DNA of 64,000 bases, from positions 1 to 64,000 of the forward strand of contig JACQXM010000005.1 of the NCBI GenBank assembly GCA_016208685.1, given 5' to 3'. The translations under genes were made by a program, and so were the position numbers. This DNA is from Planctomycetota bacterium. GTDB taxonomy: Bacteria > Planctomycetota > Phycisphaerae > UBA1845. Below the pieces are notes generated by a model that was not told the origin of the DNA, searched no databases, and saw nothing but the letters and a program-made list of their open reading frames with translations. Positions 7,808 through 17,971 of the stretch are shown one piece after another (within the stretch, counting starts at the first letter, position 1; each line of letters starts with the position of its first letter).

Positions 7808-10800
7808 ATGGAGACGATGCGAAAACTTCGGTTTGGAATGGTTGCGCTGTTGGTTGGCGCCGGGTTGCTGTGGGCCGCGCCGTTGGCTCGTGCTGCCGCG
7901 CCGGTGGGGAACGAGGTTGCTGCGGCGTCGGCCGACGGCCCGGATGTCGAGCAGATCCTTCTGGAAACGATCGAGGCGCAGAAGCTGGTCCCGCTCCCCG
8001 AGAACGTTCGCGTGTCGCGGCGTCTGGCGGACGGAGTGGCACCCTCGGGCGTCACCGCCAGCAGCCTGGTGGACAAGCTGATCTACAGCTCCACGCAGGG
8101 GTTGCTGCTCTATCCACCGGGGCGCAACATCCGAGTGGCGGACGACGTTACCACGGACGCCGTCAACAGTTGTGGTATGACGCGGTACGTGATTCGCGTA
8201 AGCGGCGGTGTTCCCAACGGTTCCGGCGAGTTCACGACCAAGGTCGGCCTGTGGACGGGCTGTCCCCCGCCGCAGGGCACGGGCACCCTGATTCCCGGTA
8301 CGGAGTTCACCTTCTCGGGGCTGTCGGACGATGCTGCCGAGGTGTTTGACCTGGAGATTGACGTCTCCTCCGCCCCGGTAGCCATTCCACCCACGGTCTG
8401 GGTGCGCGTGCAGTTCGATACGAATTCGGCGGGGTGGGTCGTAGGCTCCCTGGCTGAGAAGGGCTTCTCCGCCGACATCTACCACCACCCCTCGACCGGA
8501 TGCAGCACCTGGTTCGGCGGCTGTCCGATCTGCGCCGTCTTCTATGTGCAGATCTACGCCGATGCGACTTGCGAGACCCATCACCTGGCCTATGCGGCGA
8601 TCTCGTTTACCCGCCCCGGGTTTGCTCTCGGGAGCGGCATCTACGGCGCGGACGACATCCTGCTCGTAGAGCCAACCTGCGAGCTGAGCGCGCTGGAGGT
8701 GGGCATGCGGGGTACCTCGGGCGCGTACCAGGTCGACATCGACATCAGGCCGCCCGAAGACCCGAACCCCACACCCGGAACGCTGCGCACGTTCACCAGC
8801 CATCCGCAGGCGGGTAATGGCCAGTTCCAGTTGGCCAGGTTCGTGTACCCACCGGGCATCGGTGTCCCCAATCCCGCGTGGCTGGCGTGGAAGGCGAATC
8901 GAAATAACACGGGCCCGATCCTGGCGACCAGAACGCAGGCTGGGTTCAGCGATCCGCGGCTGTGGTGCAACAATTGCCCGATTCTGGGTCCCGGCTGGCA
9001 GGATTTCATCCCGACGGGGTCGCGACCTCCCTTGGGCGTCATTTACGTCGCCGTGTATTGCCGCGGCGAAGCGCCGCGGGGCGCATGCTGCAAGGATCAG
9101 CTCCCCAACCAGCCGATTCGATGCGACAGCGACGTTCCCGTTACGTCGTGCCTTGGGGAACGGTGGCTCAACGCAGTGAGCTGCGGGACCGGGGTTAACG
9201 ACCCGTTCACGCCGGAATGCGGCACGCATGCATGCTGCACGCCTGACAACAACTGCCAGGATCTGTTCTACAACCAGGACGATCGAAACGGCAACCCAGG
9301 GTGCAAGTTCATTACGGACCCCCTCACCCCGGTCGTCTCGTGTGCCTCGGATGCCGATTGTCCGCCCAACCGTTTCTGCCAGCCGGACGGCAAGTGCTCG
9401 CCGCGAACGGCCATCTGGACGCCCGGTGAGTTCTGCGGTTTCGAGGGTTACGGTTGTCCCATTTTTGCCTGCTTTTATGGCGTCGACGACTGCTTCGCCG
9501 CGGATACCGAGATTATTTGTGACACGGATGATGACTGCCCCGGCGAGCGCGTGTGCCTGATCTCGCACTGCGACGCCAACACGTCCGTCGAGTGCACGCA
9601 GGACTTCGATTGTCCCCCCGGGGACTTCTGCCGGATCATCGGCAACCACATATGCGACGGACGTCGCGGATGCGGGAACCTGACCTGCTGCGACCAGGTA
9701 TGCCGCGACCAACCTCCGGAGAGCCTCTACTGCTGCGAAGTATCCTGGGACAGTGGTTGCGTGCAGCTCGCCAACAATCTTTGCGAGGTAGCCCCGGGTA
9801 ACGATGTCTGCGGCGACCCCAGCCCCAACCGGGGCGCGGCACAGATCGTCCTCGATCCAGCCGCGTTCGAGGGCAACGCCGTTGCCAACAACACGTTCGC
9901 GACCACCGGCACCCAGCCGGGTGACCGTGATCCTGGTGCTTGCTGCAACAACCGCGGCGTGGACGCCCTCGCCGCCGGCAGCCTCTGGTACTACTTCGTC
10001 ATGCCAAGCACGCCGCAAAACTACACCACGGCGCGGATTCACACCTGCGCCACGCCCGGTTCGGACACGGCGATCGATTCGATCCTCCAGGTGTTCAGCG
10101 TGGGAGACCCCACGAGCGAAGTGACGTCCTGCAACAGTCTGCGGGTGATCGGTTGCAACGACGATTATCCGAACTGCGGTGACGGGCAGCTTTCCGATCT
10201 GTGCGTCGAGAACCTGGTGCCGGGGCAGAAGTACTACATCCTGCTCGGCGCGGGCCTTGGCGCGTTCCAGGGGCCATACCGGCTGGACGTGGCGATTCCC
10301 TGCCCCCGGCAGCTTCCGCCGAACAACATCTGCGGGCAGGCGACGCCGGTTCCCACGGGAAACCCCAACCTGGCGCTGCCGTTTAACCTGCGCAATGCCT
10401 CGTTGGATTGCCCGGCCGAGCCTTGCGTTAACGATATGAAGAGCGATATCTGGTACGAGTACGTGGCGCCCTGCACCGGTGCGGCCGTGGTCGAAACGTG
10501 CAGCCCGGTTCCCGCGGATCCCGATCCGCCCACGGCACTGGCCGTTTATCGCATTCCGAACCCGCAGTTCCCCTGTGATCTGGACAGCGGTGACGTTGTG
10601 GGATGTAACGACGACGCCCCCGTCGGCGCCGCCGCCCATGCCCGCCGGCCGCAAAGCTGCGAAACATACGGGCATTGCAGTGGAAGCCCCAGCACCCTTT
10701 GCTTGCTGGGTGAGACCACCTGTCCGGTGGGGCAGAACTGCGTTCCTACGGATTGCGACACGGATGCGAACTGCCAGACGGTCTGCGAAACGGCGCGCAC

Positions 10801-12368
10801 GCTGTGCGACACGGTGGCCGACTGCAACCACTGCGAGATCACGAACACCCCCTGCGTGGCGGGCCCGGACTGCTTCCAGTGCGGTCCGGGGGGCGCGCTC
10901 TGCGATCCGTTCAATCCCAACTGCCCGCCGGGCGTCCTCTGCCAGAACACTCAAGCGTGCATCATCACGGGTGACACCTGCGTGCCGGAGAAGTGCGTCA
11001 GCTCCTGCGGTGAAGCCGCAGCCGTGCTCGCCCCGGTGTTCGCCGGGCAGACGTACAAGATCCGCCTGGGCGGCGATCCGGGCGAAGAGCCGCAGGGGAC
11101 GTTGACCATCAAGTGCGAGCAGGACGACTGCCAGCCGAACCTCATTCCGGACCTCCAGGACATCGCCGACGGGCGAAGCATGGATTGCAACGGCAACCTT
11201 GAACCGGATGAGTGCGAGATTGCCGCCTGCGCCCCCAACAACACGCGCTGCCGGGACTGCAACAGCAACGGCGTGATCGACGTTTGCGAGATTGACCAGG
11301 AGAGCACGGCCTTCGGTGGTCCGTTCTATTGCGTGACGGATTGCGATCCGGACTGCAATACCAACGGGAGACCGGACACCTGCGACATCGCAACGTGCAT
11401 CGCGAATCCGGACTGCAAGGACTGCAACAACAACCAGATTCCGGACAAGTGCGATATCGCCAGCGGACACTCGCCGGACGTGAACCAGAATCGCGTGCCG
11501 GACGAGTGCGAGTGCACGACGCCGTCCCAGTGTGACGACGGCAACATCTGCACAGATGACGATTGCGTTGGGGGCGCCTGCGTTCACAACCCGAATGCCG
11601 CCACGTGTGCCGACGACGGCAACACTTGTACGGAGGACGTGTGCAACAACGGAACGTGCACGCATCCCAACAAGCCGGTGAACTCGCCGTGCGCCCTGGA
11701 TGCCTTGGAATGCACCGCGGACGTGTGCAACGCCGGCGGCTTGTGCACGCACCCGAACAAGCCGGTGAACACGCCGTGCACGGCCGACAGCAACGAGTGC
11801 ACCAACGACGTGTGCAACGCCAGCGGCGTTTGCACGCATCCCAACGCCCAGGACGGTACGCCATGCACGGGCGGGCAGTGCCAGAACGGCCAGTGTATCG
11901 TGAGCAACGTCTGCAACCTGTTCGTGACTGATCATCACCTTCAACGCCCAGTGCGCGGCGAATACGCTTACGGCCGCGAACTTCGGCTTGTCGGTGATCC
12001 CCGGCCCCGTGCCGCCCGGTCTGAGCATCACCGGGGTCAGCGGCGCAGGTGCCGTGGCGACGGTGCAACTGTCGCAGCCCATTCCCACCAAGAACTGGAC
12101 GTGCGTGACGCACACCGCCAGCGGGCAGCGGACGTGCATGGGCTTCCTGCCCGGCGACGTGAACAAGAGCCGGGTGAGCAACGCTCAGGATATAACGGCG
12201 CTGGTCAACGCCCTGAACAACGCGGTGCCGCGGCCTATTTTCGCCACGGACGCCAACCGCAGCGGTGTGGCCAACGCCCAGGACATTACCTCGCTCGTCA
12301 ACCTGCTCAACGGTGCGAGCGCGTATGACGTGTGGCTCAACGGGGCGATCCCGGTCGCCTGCCCGTAA
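7808..12368 (+). CDS. Giant secreted Cys-rich protein with dockerin-like C-terminus, frameshifted near the end
   Basis: From ATG 7808 the product starts with a clear signal peptide (MRKLRFGMVALLVGAGLLWA, then APLARAAA). The body of about 1370 residues is unusually rich in Cys. It includes segments of the form CxxDxDCPxxxxC, a PPC-like region (residues ~680-830), calcium-type repeats (DCNGNLEPDECEI) and tandem 28-29-residue Cys repeats (~1240-1360). The frame stays open to 12328, but after about 11927 it stops looking like protein. The +1 frame from there to 12368 encodes the expected end, with two EF-hand-like dockerin repeats (GDVNKSRVSNAQDITALVNA; DANRSGVANAQDITSLVNLL). A one-base shift therefore separates body and tail. 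Function is unknown; it is probably cell-surface or exported. Confidence 0.8.
11636..11860 (+). repeat. Tandem coding repeats, 84-87 bp units
   Basis: The 12-mer GACGTGTGCAAC recurs at 11636, 11720 and 11807, marking units of 84 and 87 bp inside the giant gene. Each unit encodes a Cys-rich motif of the form DVCNxxGxCTHPNKPVNxPC. A more diverged unit precedes them from about 11530. Confidence 0.8.
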
Positions 12369-12425
12369 GCCACGCACCGGTCCCGCGGAACGGGATCGGA
12401 TTCCGATAGCGTGTCCTCCATGACG

Positions 12426-12461
12426 GCGGCGTAACGGCGAGGGAATGCGCCGTTACGCCGC
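12426..12461 (+). terminator. Strong hairpin, probable terminator
   Basis: A perfect 14-bp inverted repeat (GCGGCGTAACGGCG and its complement) encloses an 8-nt loop (AGGGAATG), 57 bp after the end of the giant gene's tail frame and 60 bp before aceE. No long T-run follows (TACTTTG), so efficiency as an intrinsic terminator is uncertain. Confidence 0.6.
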
Positions 12462-12521
12462 TACTTTGCGCGCCGGCCTCCGGCGGTGGTCACCGCTTGC
12501 GCGCTCGGCTATGCTGATTGC

Positions 12522-15218
12522 ATGGCCACGCACCCCCTGACCGACGTCGACCGCACCGAGACCCAGGAGTGGATCGACTCGCTGCGACAGGTCGCCCACA
12601 CTGAAGGGCGGGCTCGCGCTCGTTTTCTGCTCAGCAAGCTCATCGAATGGGGTGAGCAACACGACATCGGCGCCCCGTTCACCGCCAACACGCCCTACAT
12701 CAACACCATCGCCGCCGATCGGCAGCCGCCCTACCCCGGCGACCGGGCGATCGAACGGCGCCTCAAGAGCATCATGCGCTGGAACGCCATGGCCATGGTA
12801 GTTCGCGCCAACCGGGCCTCGCCGGGCATCGGCGGCCACATCTCGACGTACGCCTCGGCGGCCACGCTCCTGGAAGTCGGATGGAACCACTTCTTCCGCG
12901 GCAACACCAAGGACCAGGTGGGCGACCAGATCTACTTTCAGGGTCATGGCGCCCCGGGTATTTACGCCCGCGCCTACCTGCTTCGCCGACTGACGACGCA
13001 GCAGCTCGTGAACTTCCGCCGCGAACTTCAGGCGGGCGGAGGTCTTTCGTCGTACCCCCACCCGTGGTTGATGCCGGACTTCTGGGAGTTCCCCACCGTC
13101 TCCATGGGCCTGGCGCCCATCACCGCGATCTACCAGGCGCGGTTCAATCGCTACCTCCAGGACCGCAGGTTGAAAGATACGTCCGGTTCTCACGTTTGGG
13201 CGTTCCTGGGGGACGGCGAGATGGATGAGCCGGAGGCCCTGGGGGCGATCACGCTCGCCGCCCGCGAGGAGCTCGACAACCTCACCTTCGTCGTGAACTG
13301 CAACCTTCAGCGGCTCGACGGTCCGGTGCGCGGCAACGGCAACATTATCCAGGAGCTCGAGGCCGCCTTCCGCGGCGCCGGCTGGAACGTCATCAAAGTG
13401 ATCTGGGGCAGCGATTGGGACCCGCTACTGGCCGCCGACACAGATGGCATCCTGGTGGAACGCATGAACGAGACCATCGACGGCGAGTGGCAGAAGTACA
13501 CCGTCGAACCCGGCTCCTACGCGCGAGAGAAGTTCTTCGGCACCGACCCCCGCCTGCGGAAGATCGTGGAGCACCTTTCGGACGAACGTCTGGCGAAGCT
13601 TCGCCTCGGCGGCCATGACCCTGAAAAGGTGTACGCCGCGTACAAAGCGGCGCTGGAGCATCGGGGCCAGCCCACGGTCATCCTGGCGCGCACCATCAAG
13701 GGCTACGGTCTGGGCGAGGCGGGCGAAGGCCGGAACATTACCCATCAGCAGAAGAAGCTGTCCGAGGAGGAGCTGCGCGGCTTCCGCGACCGGTTCGACA
13801 TCCCCATCCCCGACGATCAGTTGGAGGAGGCGCCGTTTTTCCGCCCCGCGGAGGACAGCGAGGAATACCGCTACCTGCTGGAGTCGCGCCGCGCGCTGGG
13901 TGGATTCGTGCCGCGGCGGCGAGTCCGGGCGGCGCCTCTGAGCGCTCCGCCGCTGGATCGTTTCGCGGAGTTTCTTGAGGGCAGCGGCGACCGCGAGATG
14001 GCGACTACCATGGCGCTGGTGCGCCTGTTGACGCGCCTCATGGACGACAAGGAGTTCGGCGATCTGATCGTTCCCATCGTGCCCGACGAAGCGCGGACCT
14101 TCGGCATGGACGCGTTGTTCCGCAAGTACGGCATCTACGCACACCGCGGCCAGCGTTACGAACCGGTGGACTCGCACCTGCTGCTCTACTACCGCGAAAG
14201 CAAGGACGGGCAGATTCTGGAGGAGGGCATCAATGAGGCCGGCGCCATGGCGTCGTTTGCCGCCGCCGGGACGGCGAACGTTACCTTCGGCATCAACACC
14301 ATCCCTTTCTTCCTCTTCTACTCCATGTTCGGCTTCCAGCGGATCGGAGACATGATCTGGGCTGCCGGTGACGCGCGCACGCGTGGCTTTCTGGTGGGGT
14401 GCACCGCCGGGCGGACGACACTGGCCGGTGAGGGGCTGCAACATCAGGACGGCCACAGCCACCTGCTGGCGAGCACCGTGCCCAACGTCATCAGCTACGA
14501 CCCGGCCTATGCCTACGAAATCGCGGTGATCGTCCGTGACGGCATTCGCCGCATGTACCAGGAGCGCGAGCCGGTTTTCTACTACCTGACGGTGGGCAAC
14601 GAGCCGTACCTGCACCCGCGGATGCCGGAGGGAGTCGAGGAGGGAATTCTTAAGGGACTGTACCGCTTCCGGGCCGCCCACCAGCCCGCCGGGCGTCCCC
14701 GCGTGCACCTGTTCGGGAGCGGATCGATCCTCCGAGCGGCGCTGGAAGCGCAGGAGTTGCTGGCGCAGAAGTTTGACGTGGCCGCGGATGTCTGGAGCGC
14801 CACCAGCTACAACACGCTGCGCCGTGAGGCGCTGGCGTGCGAGCGCTGGAACCTGCTGCACACGGGTCAGCCGCCGCGCGTGCCGTACGTGACGCAGTTG
14901 CTCGCCGGCGAACCCTGGCCGGTGATTGCCACCAGCGACTACATGAAGGCCGTTCCGGACCAGATCGCGCGGTGGGTCCCCGGCGGACTGTATCCGCTGG
15001 GCACCGACGGCTTTGGGCGCAGCGAAGCGCGCAAGGAGCTGCGCGATTACTTCGAAATCGATGCCAGGTATGTGGCCCTCGCCGCGCTGCGGCAACTGGC
15101 CCTGGCCGGGAAGTTCGAGGCCGCGAAACTGCCCGGGGCCCTTGTGACGCTCGGGATCAACCCCGACAAGCTCGACCCGGTTCGCGCGCCCAGGCCGGAG
15201 ACGCTCCAGGAGGATTAG
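12522..15218 (+). CDS. aceE: Pyruvate dehydrogenase E1 component, homodimeric type
   Basis: Thiamine diphosphate-dependent decarboxylation of pyruvate, the first step of the pyruvate dehydrogenase complex. The 898-residue product is close to the usual length of AceE. It shows the ThDP motif near residues 229-260 (GDGEMDEPEALGAITLA, then NCNLQRLDGPVRGNG) and long stretches close to E. coli AceE (GWNVIKVIWGSDWDPLL). The ATG at 12522 is preferred to an upstream in-frame start because it matches the family N-terminus. No E2 (aceF) or E3 (lpd) gene lies in the window, so partners must be encoded elsewhere. The next gene is convergent with only a 25-bp gap. Confidence 0.95.
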   Translation: MATHPLTDVDRTETQEWIDSLRQVAHTEGRARARFLLSKLIEWGEQHDIGAPFTANTPYINTIAADRQPPYPGDRAIERRLKSIMRWNAMAMVVRANRASPGIGGHISTYASAATLLEVGWNHFFRGNTKDQVGDQIYFQGHGAPGIYARAYLLRRLTTQQLVNFRRELQAGGGLSSYPHPWLMPDFWEFPTVSMGLAPITAIYQARFNRYLQDRRLKDTSGSHVWAFLGDGEMDEPEALGAITLAAREELDNLTFVVNCNLQRLDGPVRGNGNIIQELEAAFRGAGWNVIKVIWGSDWDPLLAADTDGILVERMNETIDGEWQKYTVEPGSYAREKFFGTDPRLRKIVEHLSDERLAKLRLGGHDPEKVYAAYKAALEHRGQPTVILARTIKGYGLGEAGEGRNITHQQKKLSEEELRGFRDRFDIPIPDDQLEEAPFFRPAEDSEEYRYLLESRRALGGFVPRRRVRAAPLSAPPLDRFAEFLEGSGDREMATTMALVRLLTRLMDDKEFGDLIVPIVPDEARTFGMDALFRKYGIYAHRGQRYEPVDSHLLLYYRESKDGQILEEGINEAGAMASFAAAGTANVTFGINTIPFFLFYSMFGFQRIGDMIWAAGDARTRGFLVGCTAGRTTLAGEGLQHQDGHSHLLASTVPNVISYDPAYAYEIAVIVRDGIRRMYQEREPVFYYLTVGNEPYLHPRMPEGVEEGILKGLYRFRAAHQPAGRPRVHLFGSGSILRAALEAQELLAQKFDVAADVWSATSYNTLRREALACERWNLLHTGQPPRVPYVTQLLAGEPWPVIATSDYMKAVPDQIARWVPGGLYPLGTDGFGRSEARKELRDYFEIDARYVALAALRQLALAGKFEAAKLPGALVTLGINPDKLDPVRAPRPETLQED

Positions 15219-15243
15219 CCGTCCACCGACGCCGCCCACGCCC

Positions 15244-16812
15244 TTACGGCGAACCCGGCGGTGCCGGTGCTGACTTAGCCGCATCCTCCGCGGGCGATGG
15301 CTCGCGGGGGGCGTCCTCGCGCGGCTCGGCCAGCGTGCTGAGCGCCGCATCGGCCGCGGACCAGGGCCTATCGCCCGACGTTTCCTCCCCGGCGGCGGAA
15401 CCGGCAACCAGGAACGCCCGGCTTTTGTCGGCGAGTACCGTACCCATCAGACACCCGCACGCCGCCAGGATGGGGTCCGTCAGGCTCACCACGCGAACCG
15501 GAATGAAAACCTGGACGCATTCCAGCGCCCCGGCGAGCAACACGCCGACGAGAACGATGGCTTTTCTGTGCGCCAGCCAGGACTCGCCGCGCTTCGGCCC
15601 CGCGGAGGCGGTAAGCAACGCCGCGAACACGGCGTAGGCCGCCAGCTTCTCAATGACGTCGATGAACATGACGTCAGCCCGTGAAGTGAAGTACCCGAAG
15701 AACGGCAGGAATGCCGATGTGCCGAGCGCTTGGGTGATACGCCCGGCGCCGGTGTCGAATGTCGCCGGCAACACGCCGACATACGCAATGTAGAGCACGA
15801 CCAACGACGCCAGGAACGCCGTCGTTCGCCGGGACAGCACGATTCCGATTGCGCCGGCGCCCGGCGCGGTGCTGCTCCGCCCCCCTGCCGCCGAGCCCGC
15901 TGCAAGTCCGGCGAACCGGAACAGGGCATCGGTGGCGTCCAGCCCGCGTCCGAGCACGGGAATCTGAAACACGCTCAGCGCGATCGCGCCCAGTCCGCCG
16001 TACCAGAGCACCAGGGCCGCGGCGCCGGGCGGCGCGAAGCCGAACTCGGTTTGCAGCCAGTAGCTAACCAGAACGGCAAGTACGGCGAAAGAGGCCGCCT
16101 CCGCCGCCCAGCGCGACCATAACCGCAGTCGACCCCATCGGGCGAGCGAATAGGCGCGGGGATCGCCCCCCCGCCGGAGCGAGTCTTCCAGGGCGCTCTG
16201 CTCGACAAGCGACGCGAACGGCGTGAGCCTCACCTGTTTGGCAGCCTTACGCAGCAGCCCGCGATCCAACGTGAAGGAGAAGGGCATGACCGCCATGATG
16301 ATGAGCACGACGGCATAGCCCTTCACTACTACCGCGAGCGGGCGGTGCCGCGCCTCCCATGCGAAGGACTCACGGAGTCGCGGCCCCAGCCATGCCACGC
16401 CGGAAGCCGCGAGCACGCCGACCGACGCGCCGAGCACATTGCAAACCAGGTCAACAAGCGAGGAAACGCGCGGCGGGGCAAGCGCCTGCACGGCCTCTAC
16501 GACGCCGCTCAGCACCGCCGCCGCAACGACCGCCGCCGCCGCGGCTCGCGCCCCGCGACCCAGCCGCCGGCGCCAGCTCCAGTGGAAGCACGCGCCCACG
16601 GGGACATAAAGGAACAGGTTGCTGACGATATCCGGAAACGAAAATGAGCCCGTGCCGAACAGTGGGCGTGGTTCACCGGCCGCAGCTCCGGAAATATGGT
16701 ACGGCAGTAGTCCGGTTTGGAGGACGAACGCCGTCACCAGCAGCGTGGCGAGGTCCACGAACGAGAGGCCGCGCCGCGGCGATGCACCCGATGTGTTGAC
16801 GTTCGCGGTCAT
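15244..16812 (-). CDS. VanZ-like membrane protein, apparently with two VanZ-like units
   Basis: The 522-residue product has about ten to twelve hydrophobic segments. An N-terminal unit (residues ~20-145) has the VanZ-family layout, with VSNLFLYVPVGACFHW and GVVEAVQALAPPRVSSLVDL followed by a glycine-rich helix. A second unit near the C-terminus repeats it in part (FIDVIEKLAAYAVFAALL; LECVQVFIPVRVVSLTDPIL). VanZ gives low-level teicoplanin resistance in Enterococcus, but most homologues have no assigned function. The C-terminal ~50 residues are an acidic Pro-rich tail. It is convergent with aceE and on the same strand as the lipoprotein gene. Confidence 0.75.
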   Translation of the reverse strand: MTANVNTSGASPRRGLSFVDLATLLVTAFVLQTGLLPYHISGAAAGEPRPLFGTGSFSFPDIVSNLFLYVPVGACFHWSWRRRLGRGARAAAAAVVAAAVLSGVVEAVQALAPPRVSSLVDLVCNVLGASVGVLAASGVAWLGPRLRESFAWEARHRPLAVVVKGYAVVLIIMAVMPFSFTLDRGLLRKAAKQVRLTPFASLVEQSALEDSLRRGGDPRAYSLARWGRLRLWSRWAAEAASFAVLAVLVSYWLQTEFGFAPPGAAALVLWYGGLGAIALSVFQIPVLGRGLDATDALFRFAGLAAGSAAGGRSSTAPGAGAIGIVLSRRTTAFLASLVVLYIAYVGVLPATFDTGAGRITQALGTSAFLPFFGYFTSRADVMFIDVIEKLAAYAVFAALLTASAGPKRGESWLAHRKAIVLVGVLLAGALECVQVFIPVRVVSLTDPILAACGCLMGTVLADKSRAFLVAGSAAGEETSGDRPWSAADAALSTLAEPREDAPREPSPAEDAAKSAPAPPGSP

Positions 16813-16875
16813 GGCAGTACATGGACGCGCCGAGGCGCGTCCGGGAAACCCGCCGACCGTCGATTACGCCCGGGC

Positions 16876-17712
16876 CTACGGCGCGTACGGATTAACTTCC
16901 TCGGAAAACCGTCGCGGCGGCCACTCCACGGGCCGGATCGGGCCCGCCGGCGTCCACCCCGTCGGCGGTTCGACATCCGCCGGTTCGTCGTTCAGGATCA
17001 GCTCGCGGATGGCGGCGTAGGCCAGACGCTCGAATTTCGCGCGCACCAGGGCACGCGAGTCGCTCTTCCAGGCATCGACCGGTTTCTTTCGCGGTTCGTT
17101 CTCCGGCGGAATGACGGACTCGGCCTGGGCGTGGACTACCGCCAGCGGAACACCGGCAGCGGTGTCGAAGATGACGCCCAGCATCTCGGTTTCCGTCGGC
17201 CCGAGTTCGTTGACCGCATACACCAGGCCGAGCTTGGCGTGCAGCGCCCGGACCGCGGCGATGATCTGCCGCGGATCTGCCTCCGCTCCTCCCAGGTCGC
17301 GTTGGCTGATGGGGTAAACCTCGCTGACTGCCATCTGGTCGTCGAAGGCACGGTTCCATTGCAGGAATTCGTTCCGGGGGTCGCGGTGGAGTTGCGCCTT
17401 TCCCGCACCCGGCGTGCTGAGTGTGTCGCCCGGCTCGACCACGGCCACCCGGGTCACGCCCATCGCCGCGGGAAACAGCCCGCGCGTCGCGCCCGAGGCT
17501 AGCACGCGATAATCGTTTGAAACGGGAGTCACCGCCTGCGGCGTCAGGTCCGTCCAGGCGACCTTGGGCTTCGGCGTCCAGACCGGCTCCTTCTTCGCTC
17601 CCGTTGAATAGCAGCCCGCCACCAACCCGAGCGAAAGACTAACGCATGCGGCGCGAGAGCCGCGCCGGATTCTGGGTGGTTCCGAGAAGCGTACCAGGGC
17701 CAAGGCCGTCAT
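16876..17712 (-). CDS. Putative lipoprotein of unknown function
   Basis: From ATG 17712 the product has a basic start and a hydrophobic segment ending in a lipobox (LGLVAGC, Cys near residue 34), so a lipid-anchored envelope protein is predicted. The rest (~245 residues) matches no family I know. It contains GDTLSTPGAGKAQLH and a mixed alpha/beta-looking domain ending in a Pro-rich tail (PPTGWTPAGPIRPVEWPP). An earlier in-frame start at 17835 would bury the signal sequence inside the protein and is rejected. It lies 63 bp from the VanZ-like gene and may share its transcript. Confidence 0.65.
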   Translation of the reverse strand: MTALALVRFSEPPRIRRGSRAACVSLSLGLVAGCYSTGAKKEPVWTPKPKVAWTDLTPQAVTPVSNDYRVLASGATRGLFPAAMGVTRVAVVEPGDTLSTPGAGKAQLHRDPRNEFLQWNRAFDDQMAVSEVYPISQRDLGGAEADPRQIIAAVRALHAKLGLVYAVNELGPTETEMLGVIFDTAAGVPLAVVHAQAESVIPPENEPRKKPVDAWKSDSRALVRAKFERLAYAAIRELILNDEPADVEPPTGWTPAGPIRPVEWPPRRFSEEVNPYAP

Positions 17713-17971
17713 ACTCGTGCCGATCCAAGCCTGCGGCGGAGCCGCCGCCCGTGGGAACCGCCCGAGGGCAGTCCTTGCCGTTTCTATCGGGTGTGAGCCG
17801 GGCTTACTGGTCCAAAAAAACGGAGCGCGCGCCACGTCCGGTGGGATGCTCCCTTATCGGTCCTTTATGGAGCCCCGCGACGGAGCGGAACCACCCCGAT
17901 AATTCACCCGCACGACGCCGCCATCCGATGGGTTCGACGGTGCCACCCCTGCCCTCACGAAGAGGAGGCTT

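Noticed and set aside
11530-11880. Regular repeats in the giant gene, considered as a CRISPR array
   Set aside because: The repeats are 84-87 bp coding units with conserved Cys codons and no spacers.
7673-12181. A 1502-codon open frame on the minus strand opposite the giant Cys-rich gene
   Set aside because: It mirrors the codon bias of the plus-strand gene, has no domain or signal of its own, and the plus-strand product has a signal peptide and recognisable repeats.
17810-17822. An A-run that would be a T-run on the minus strand, considered as a terminator
   Set aside because: No minus-strand gene lies upstream of it and no good stem precedes it.
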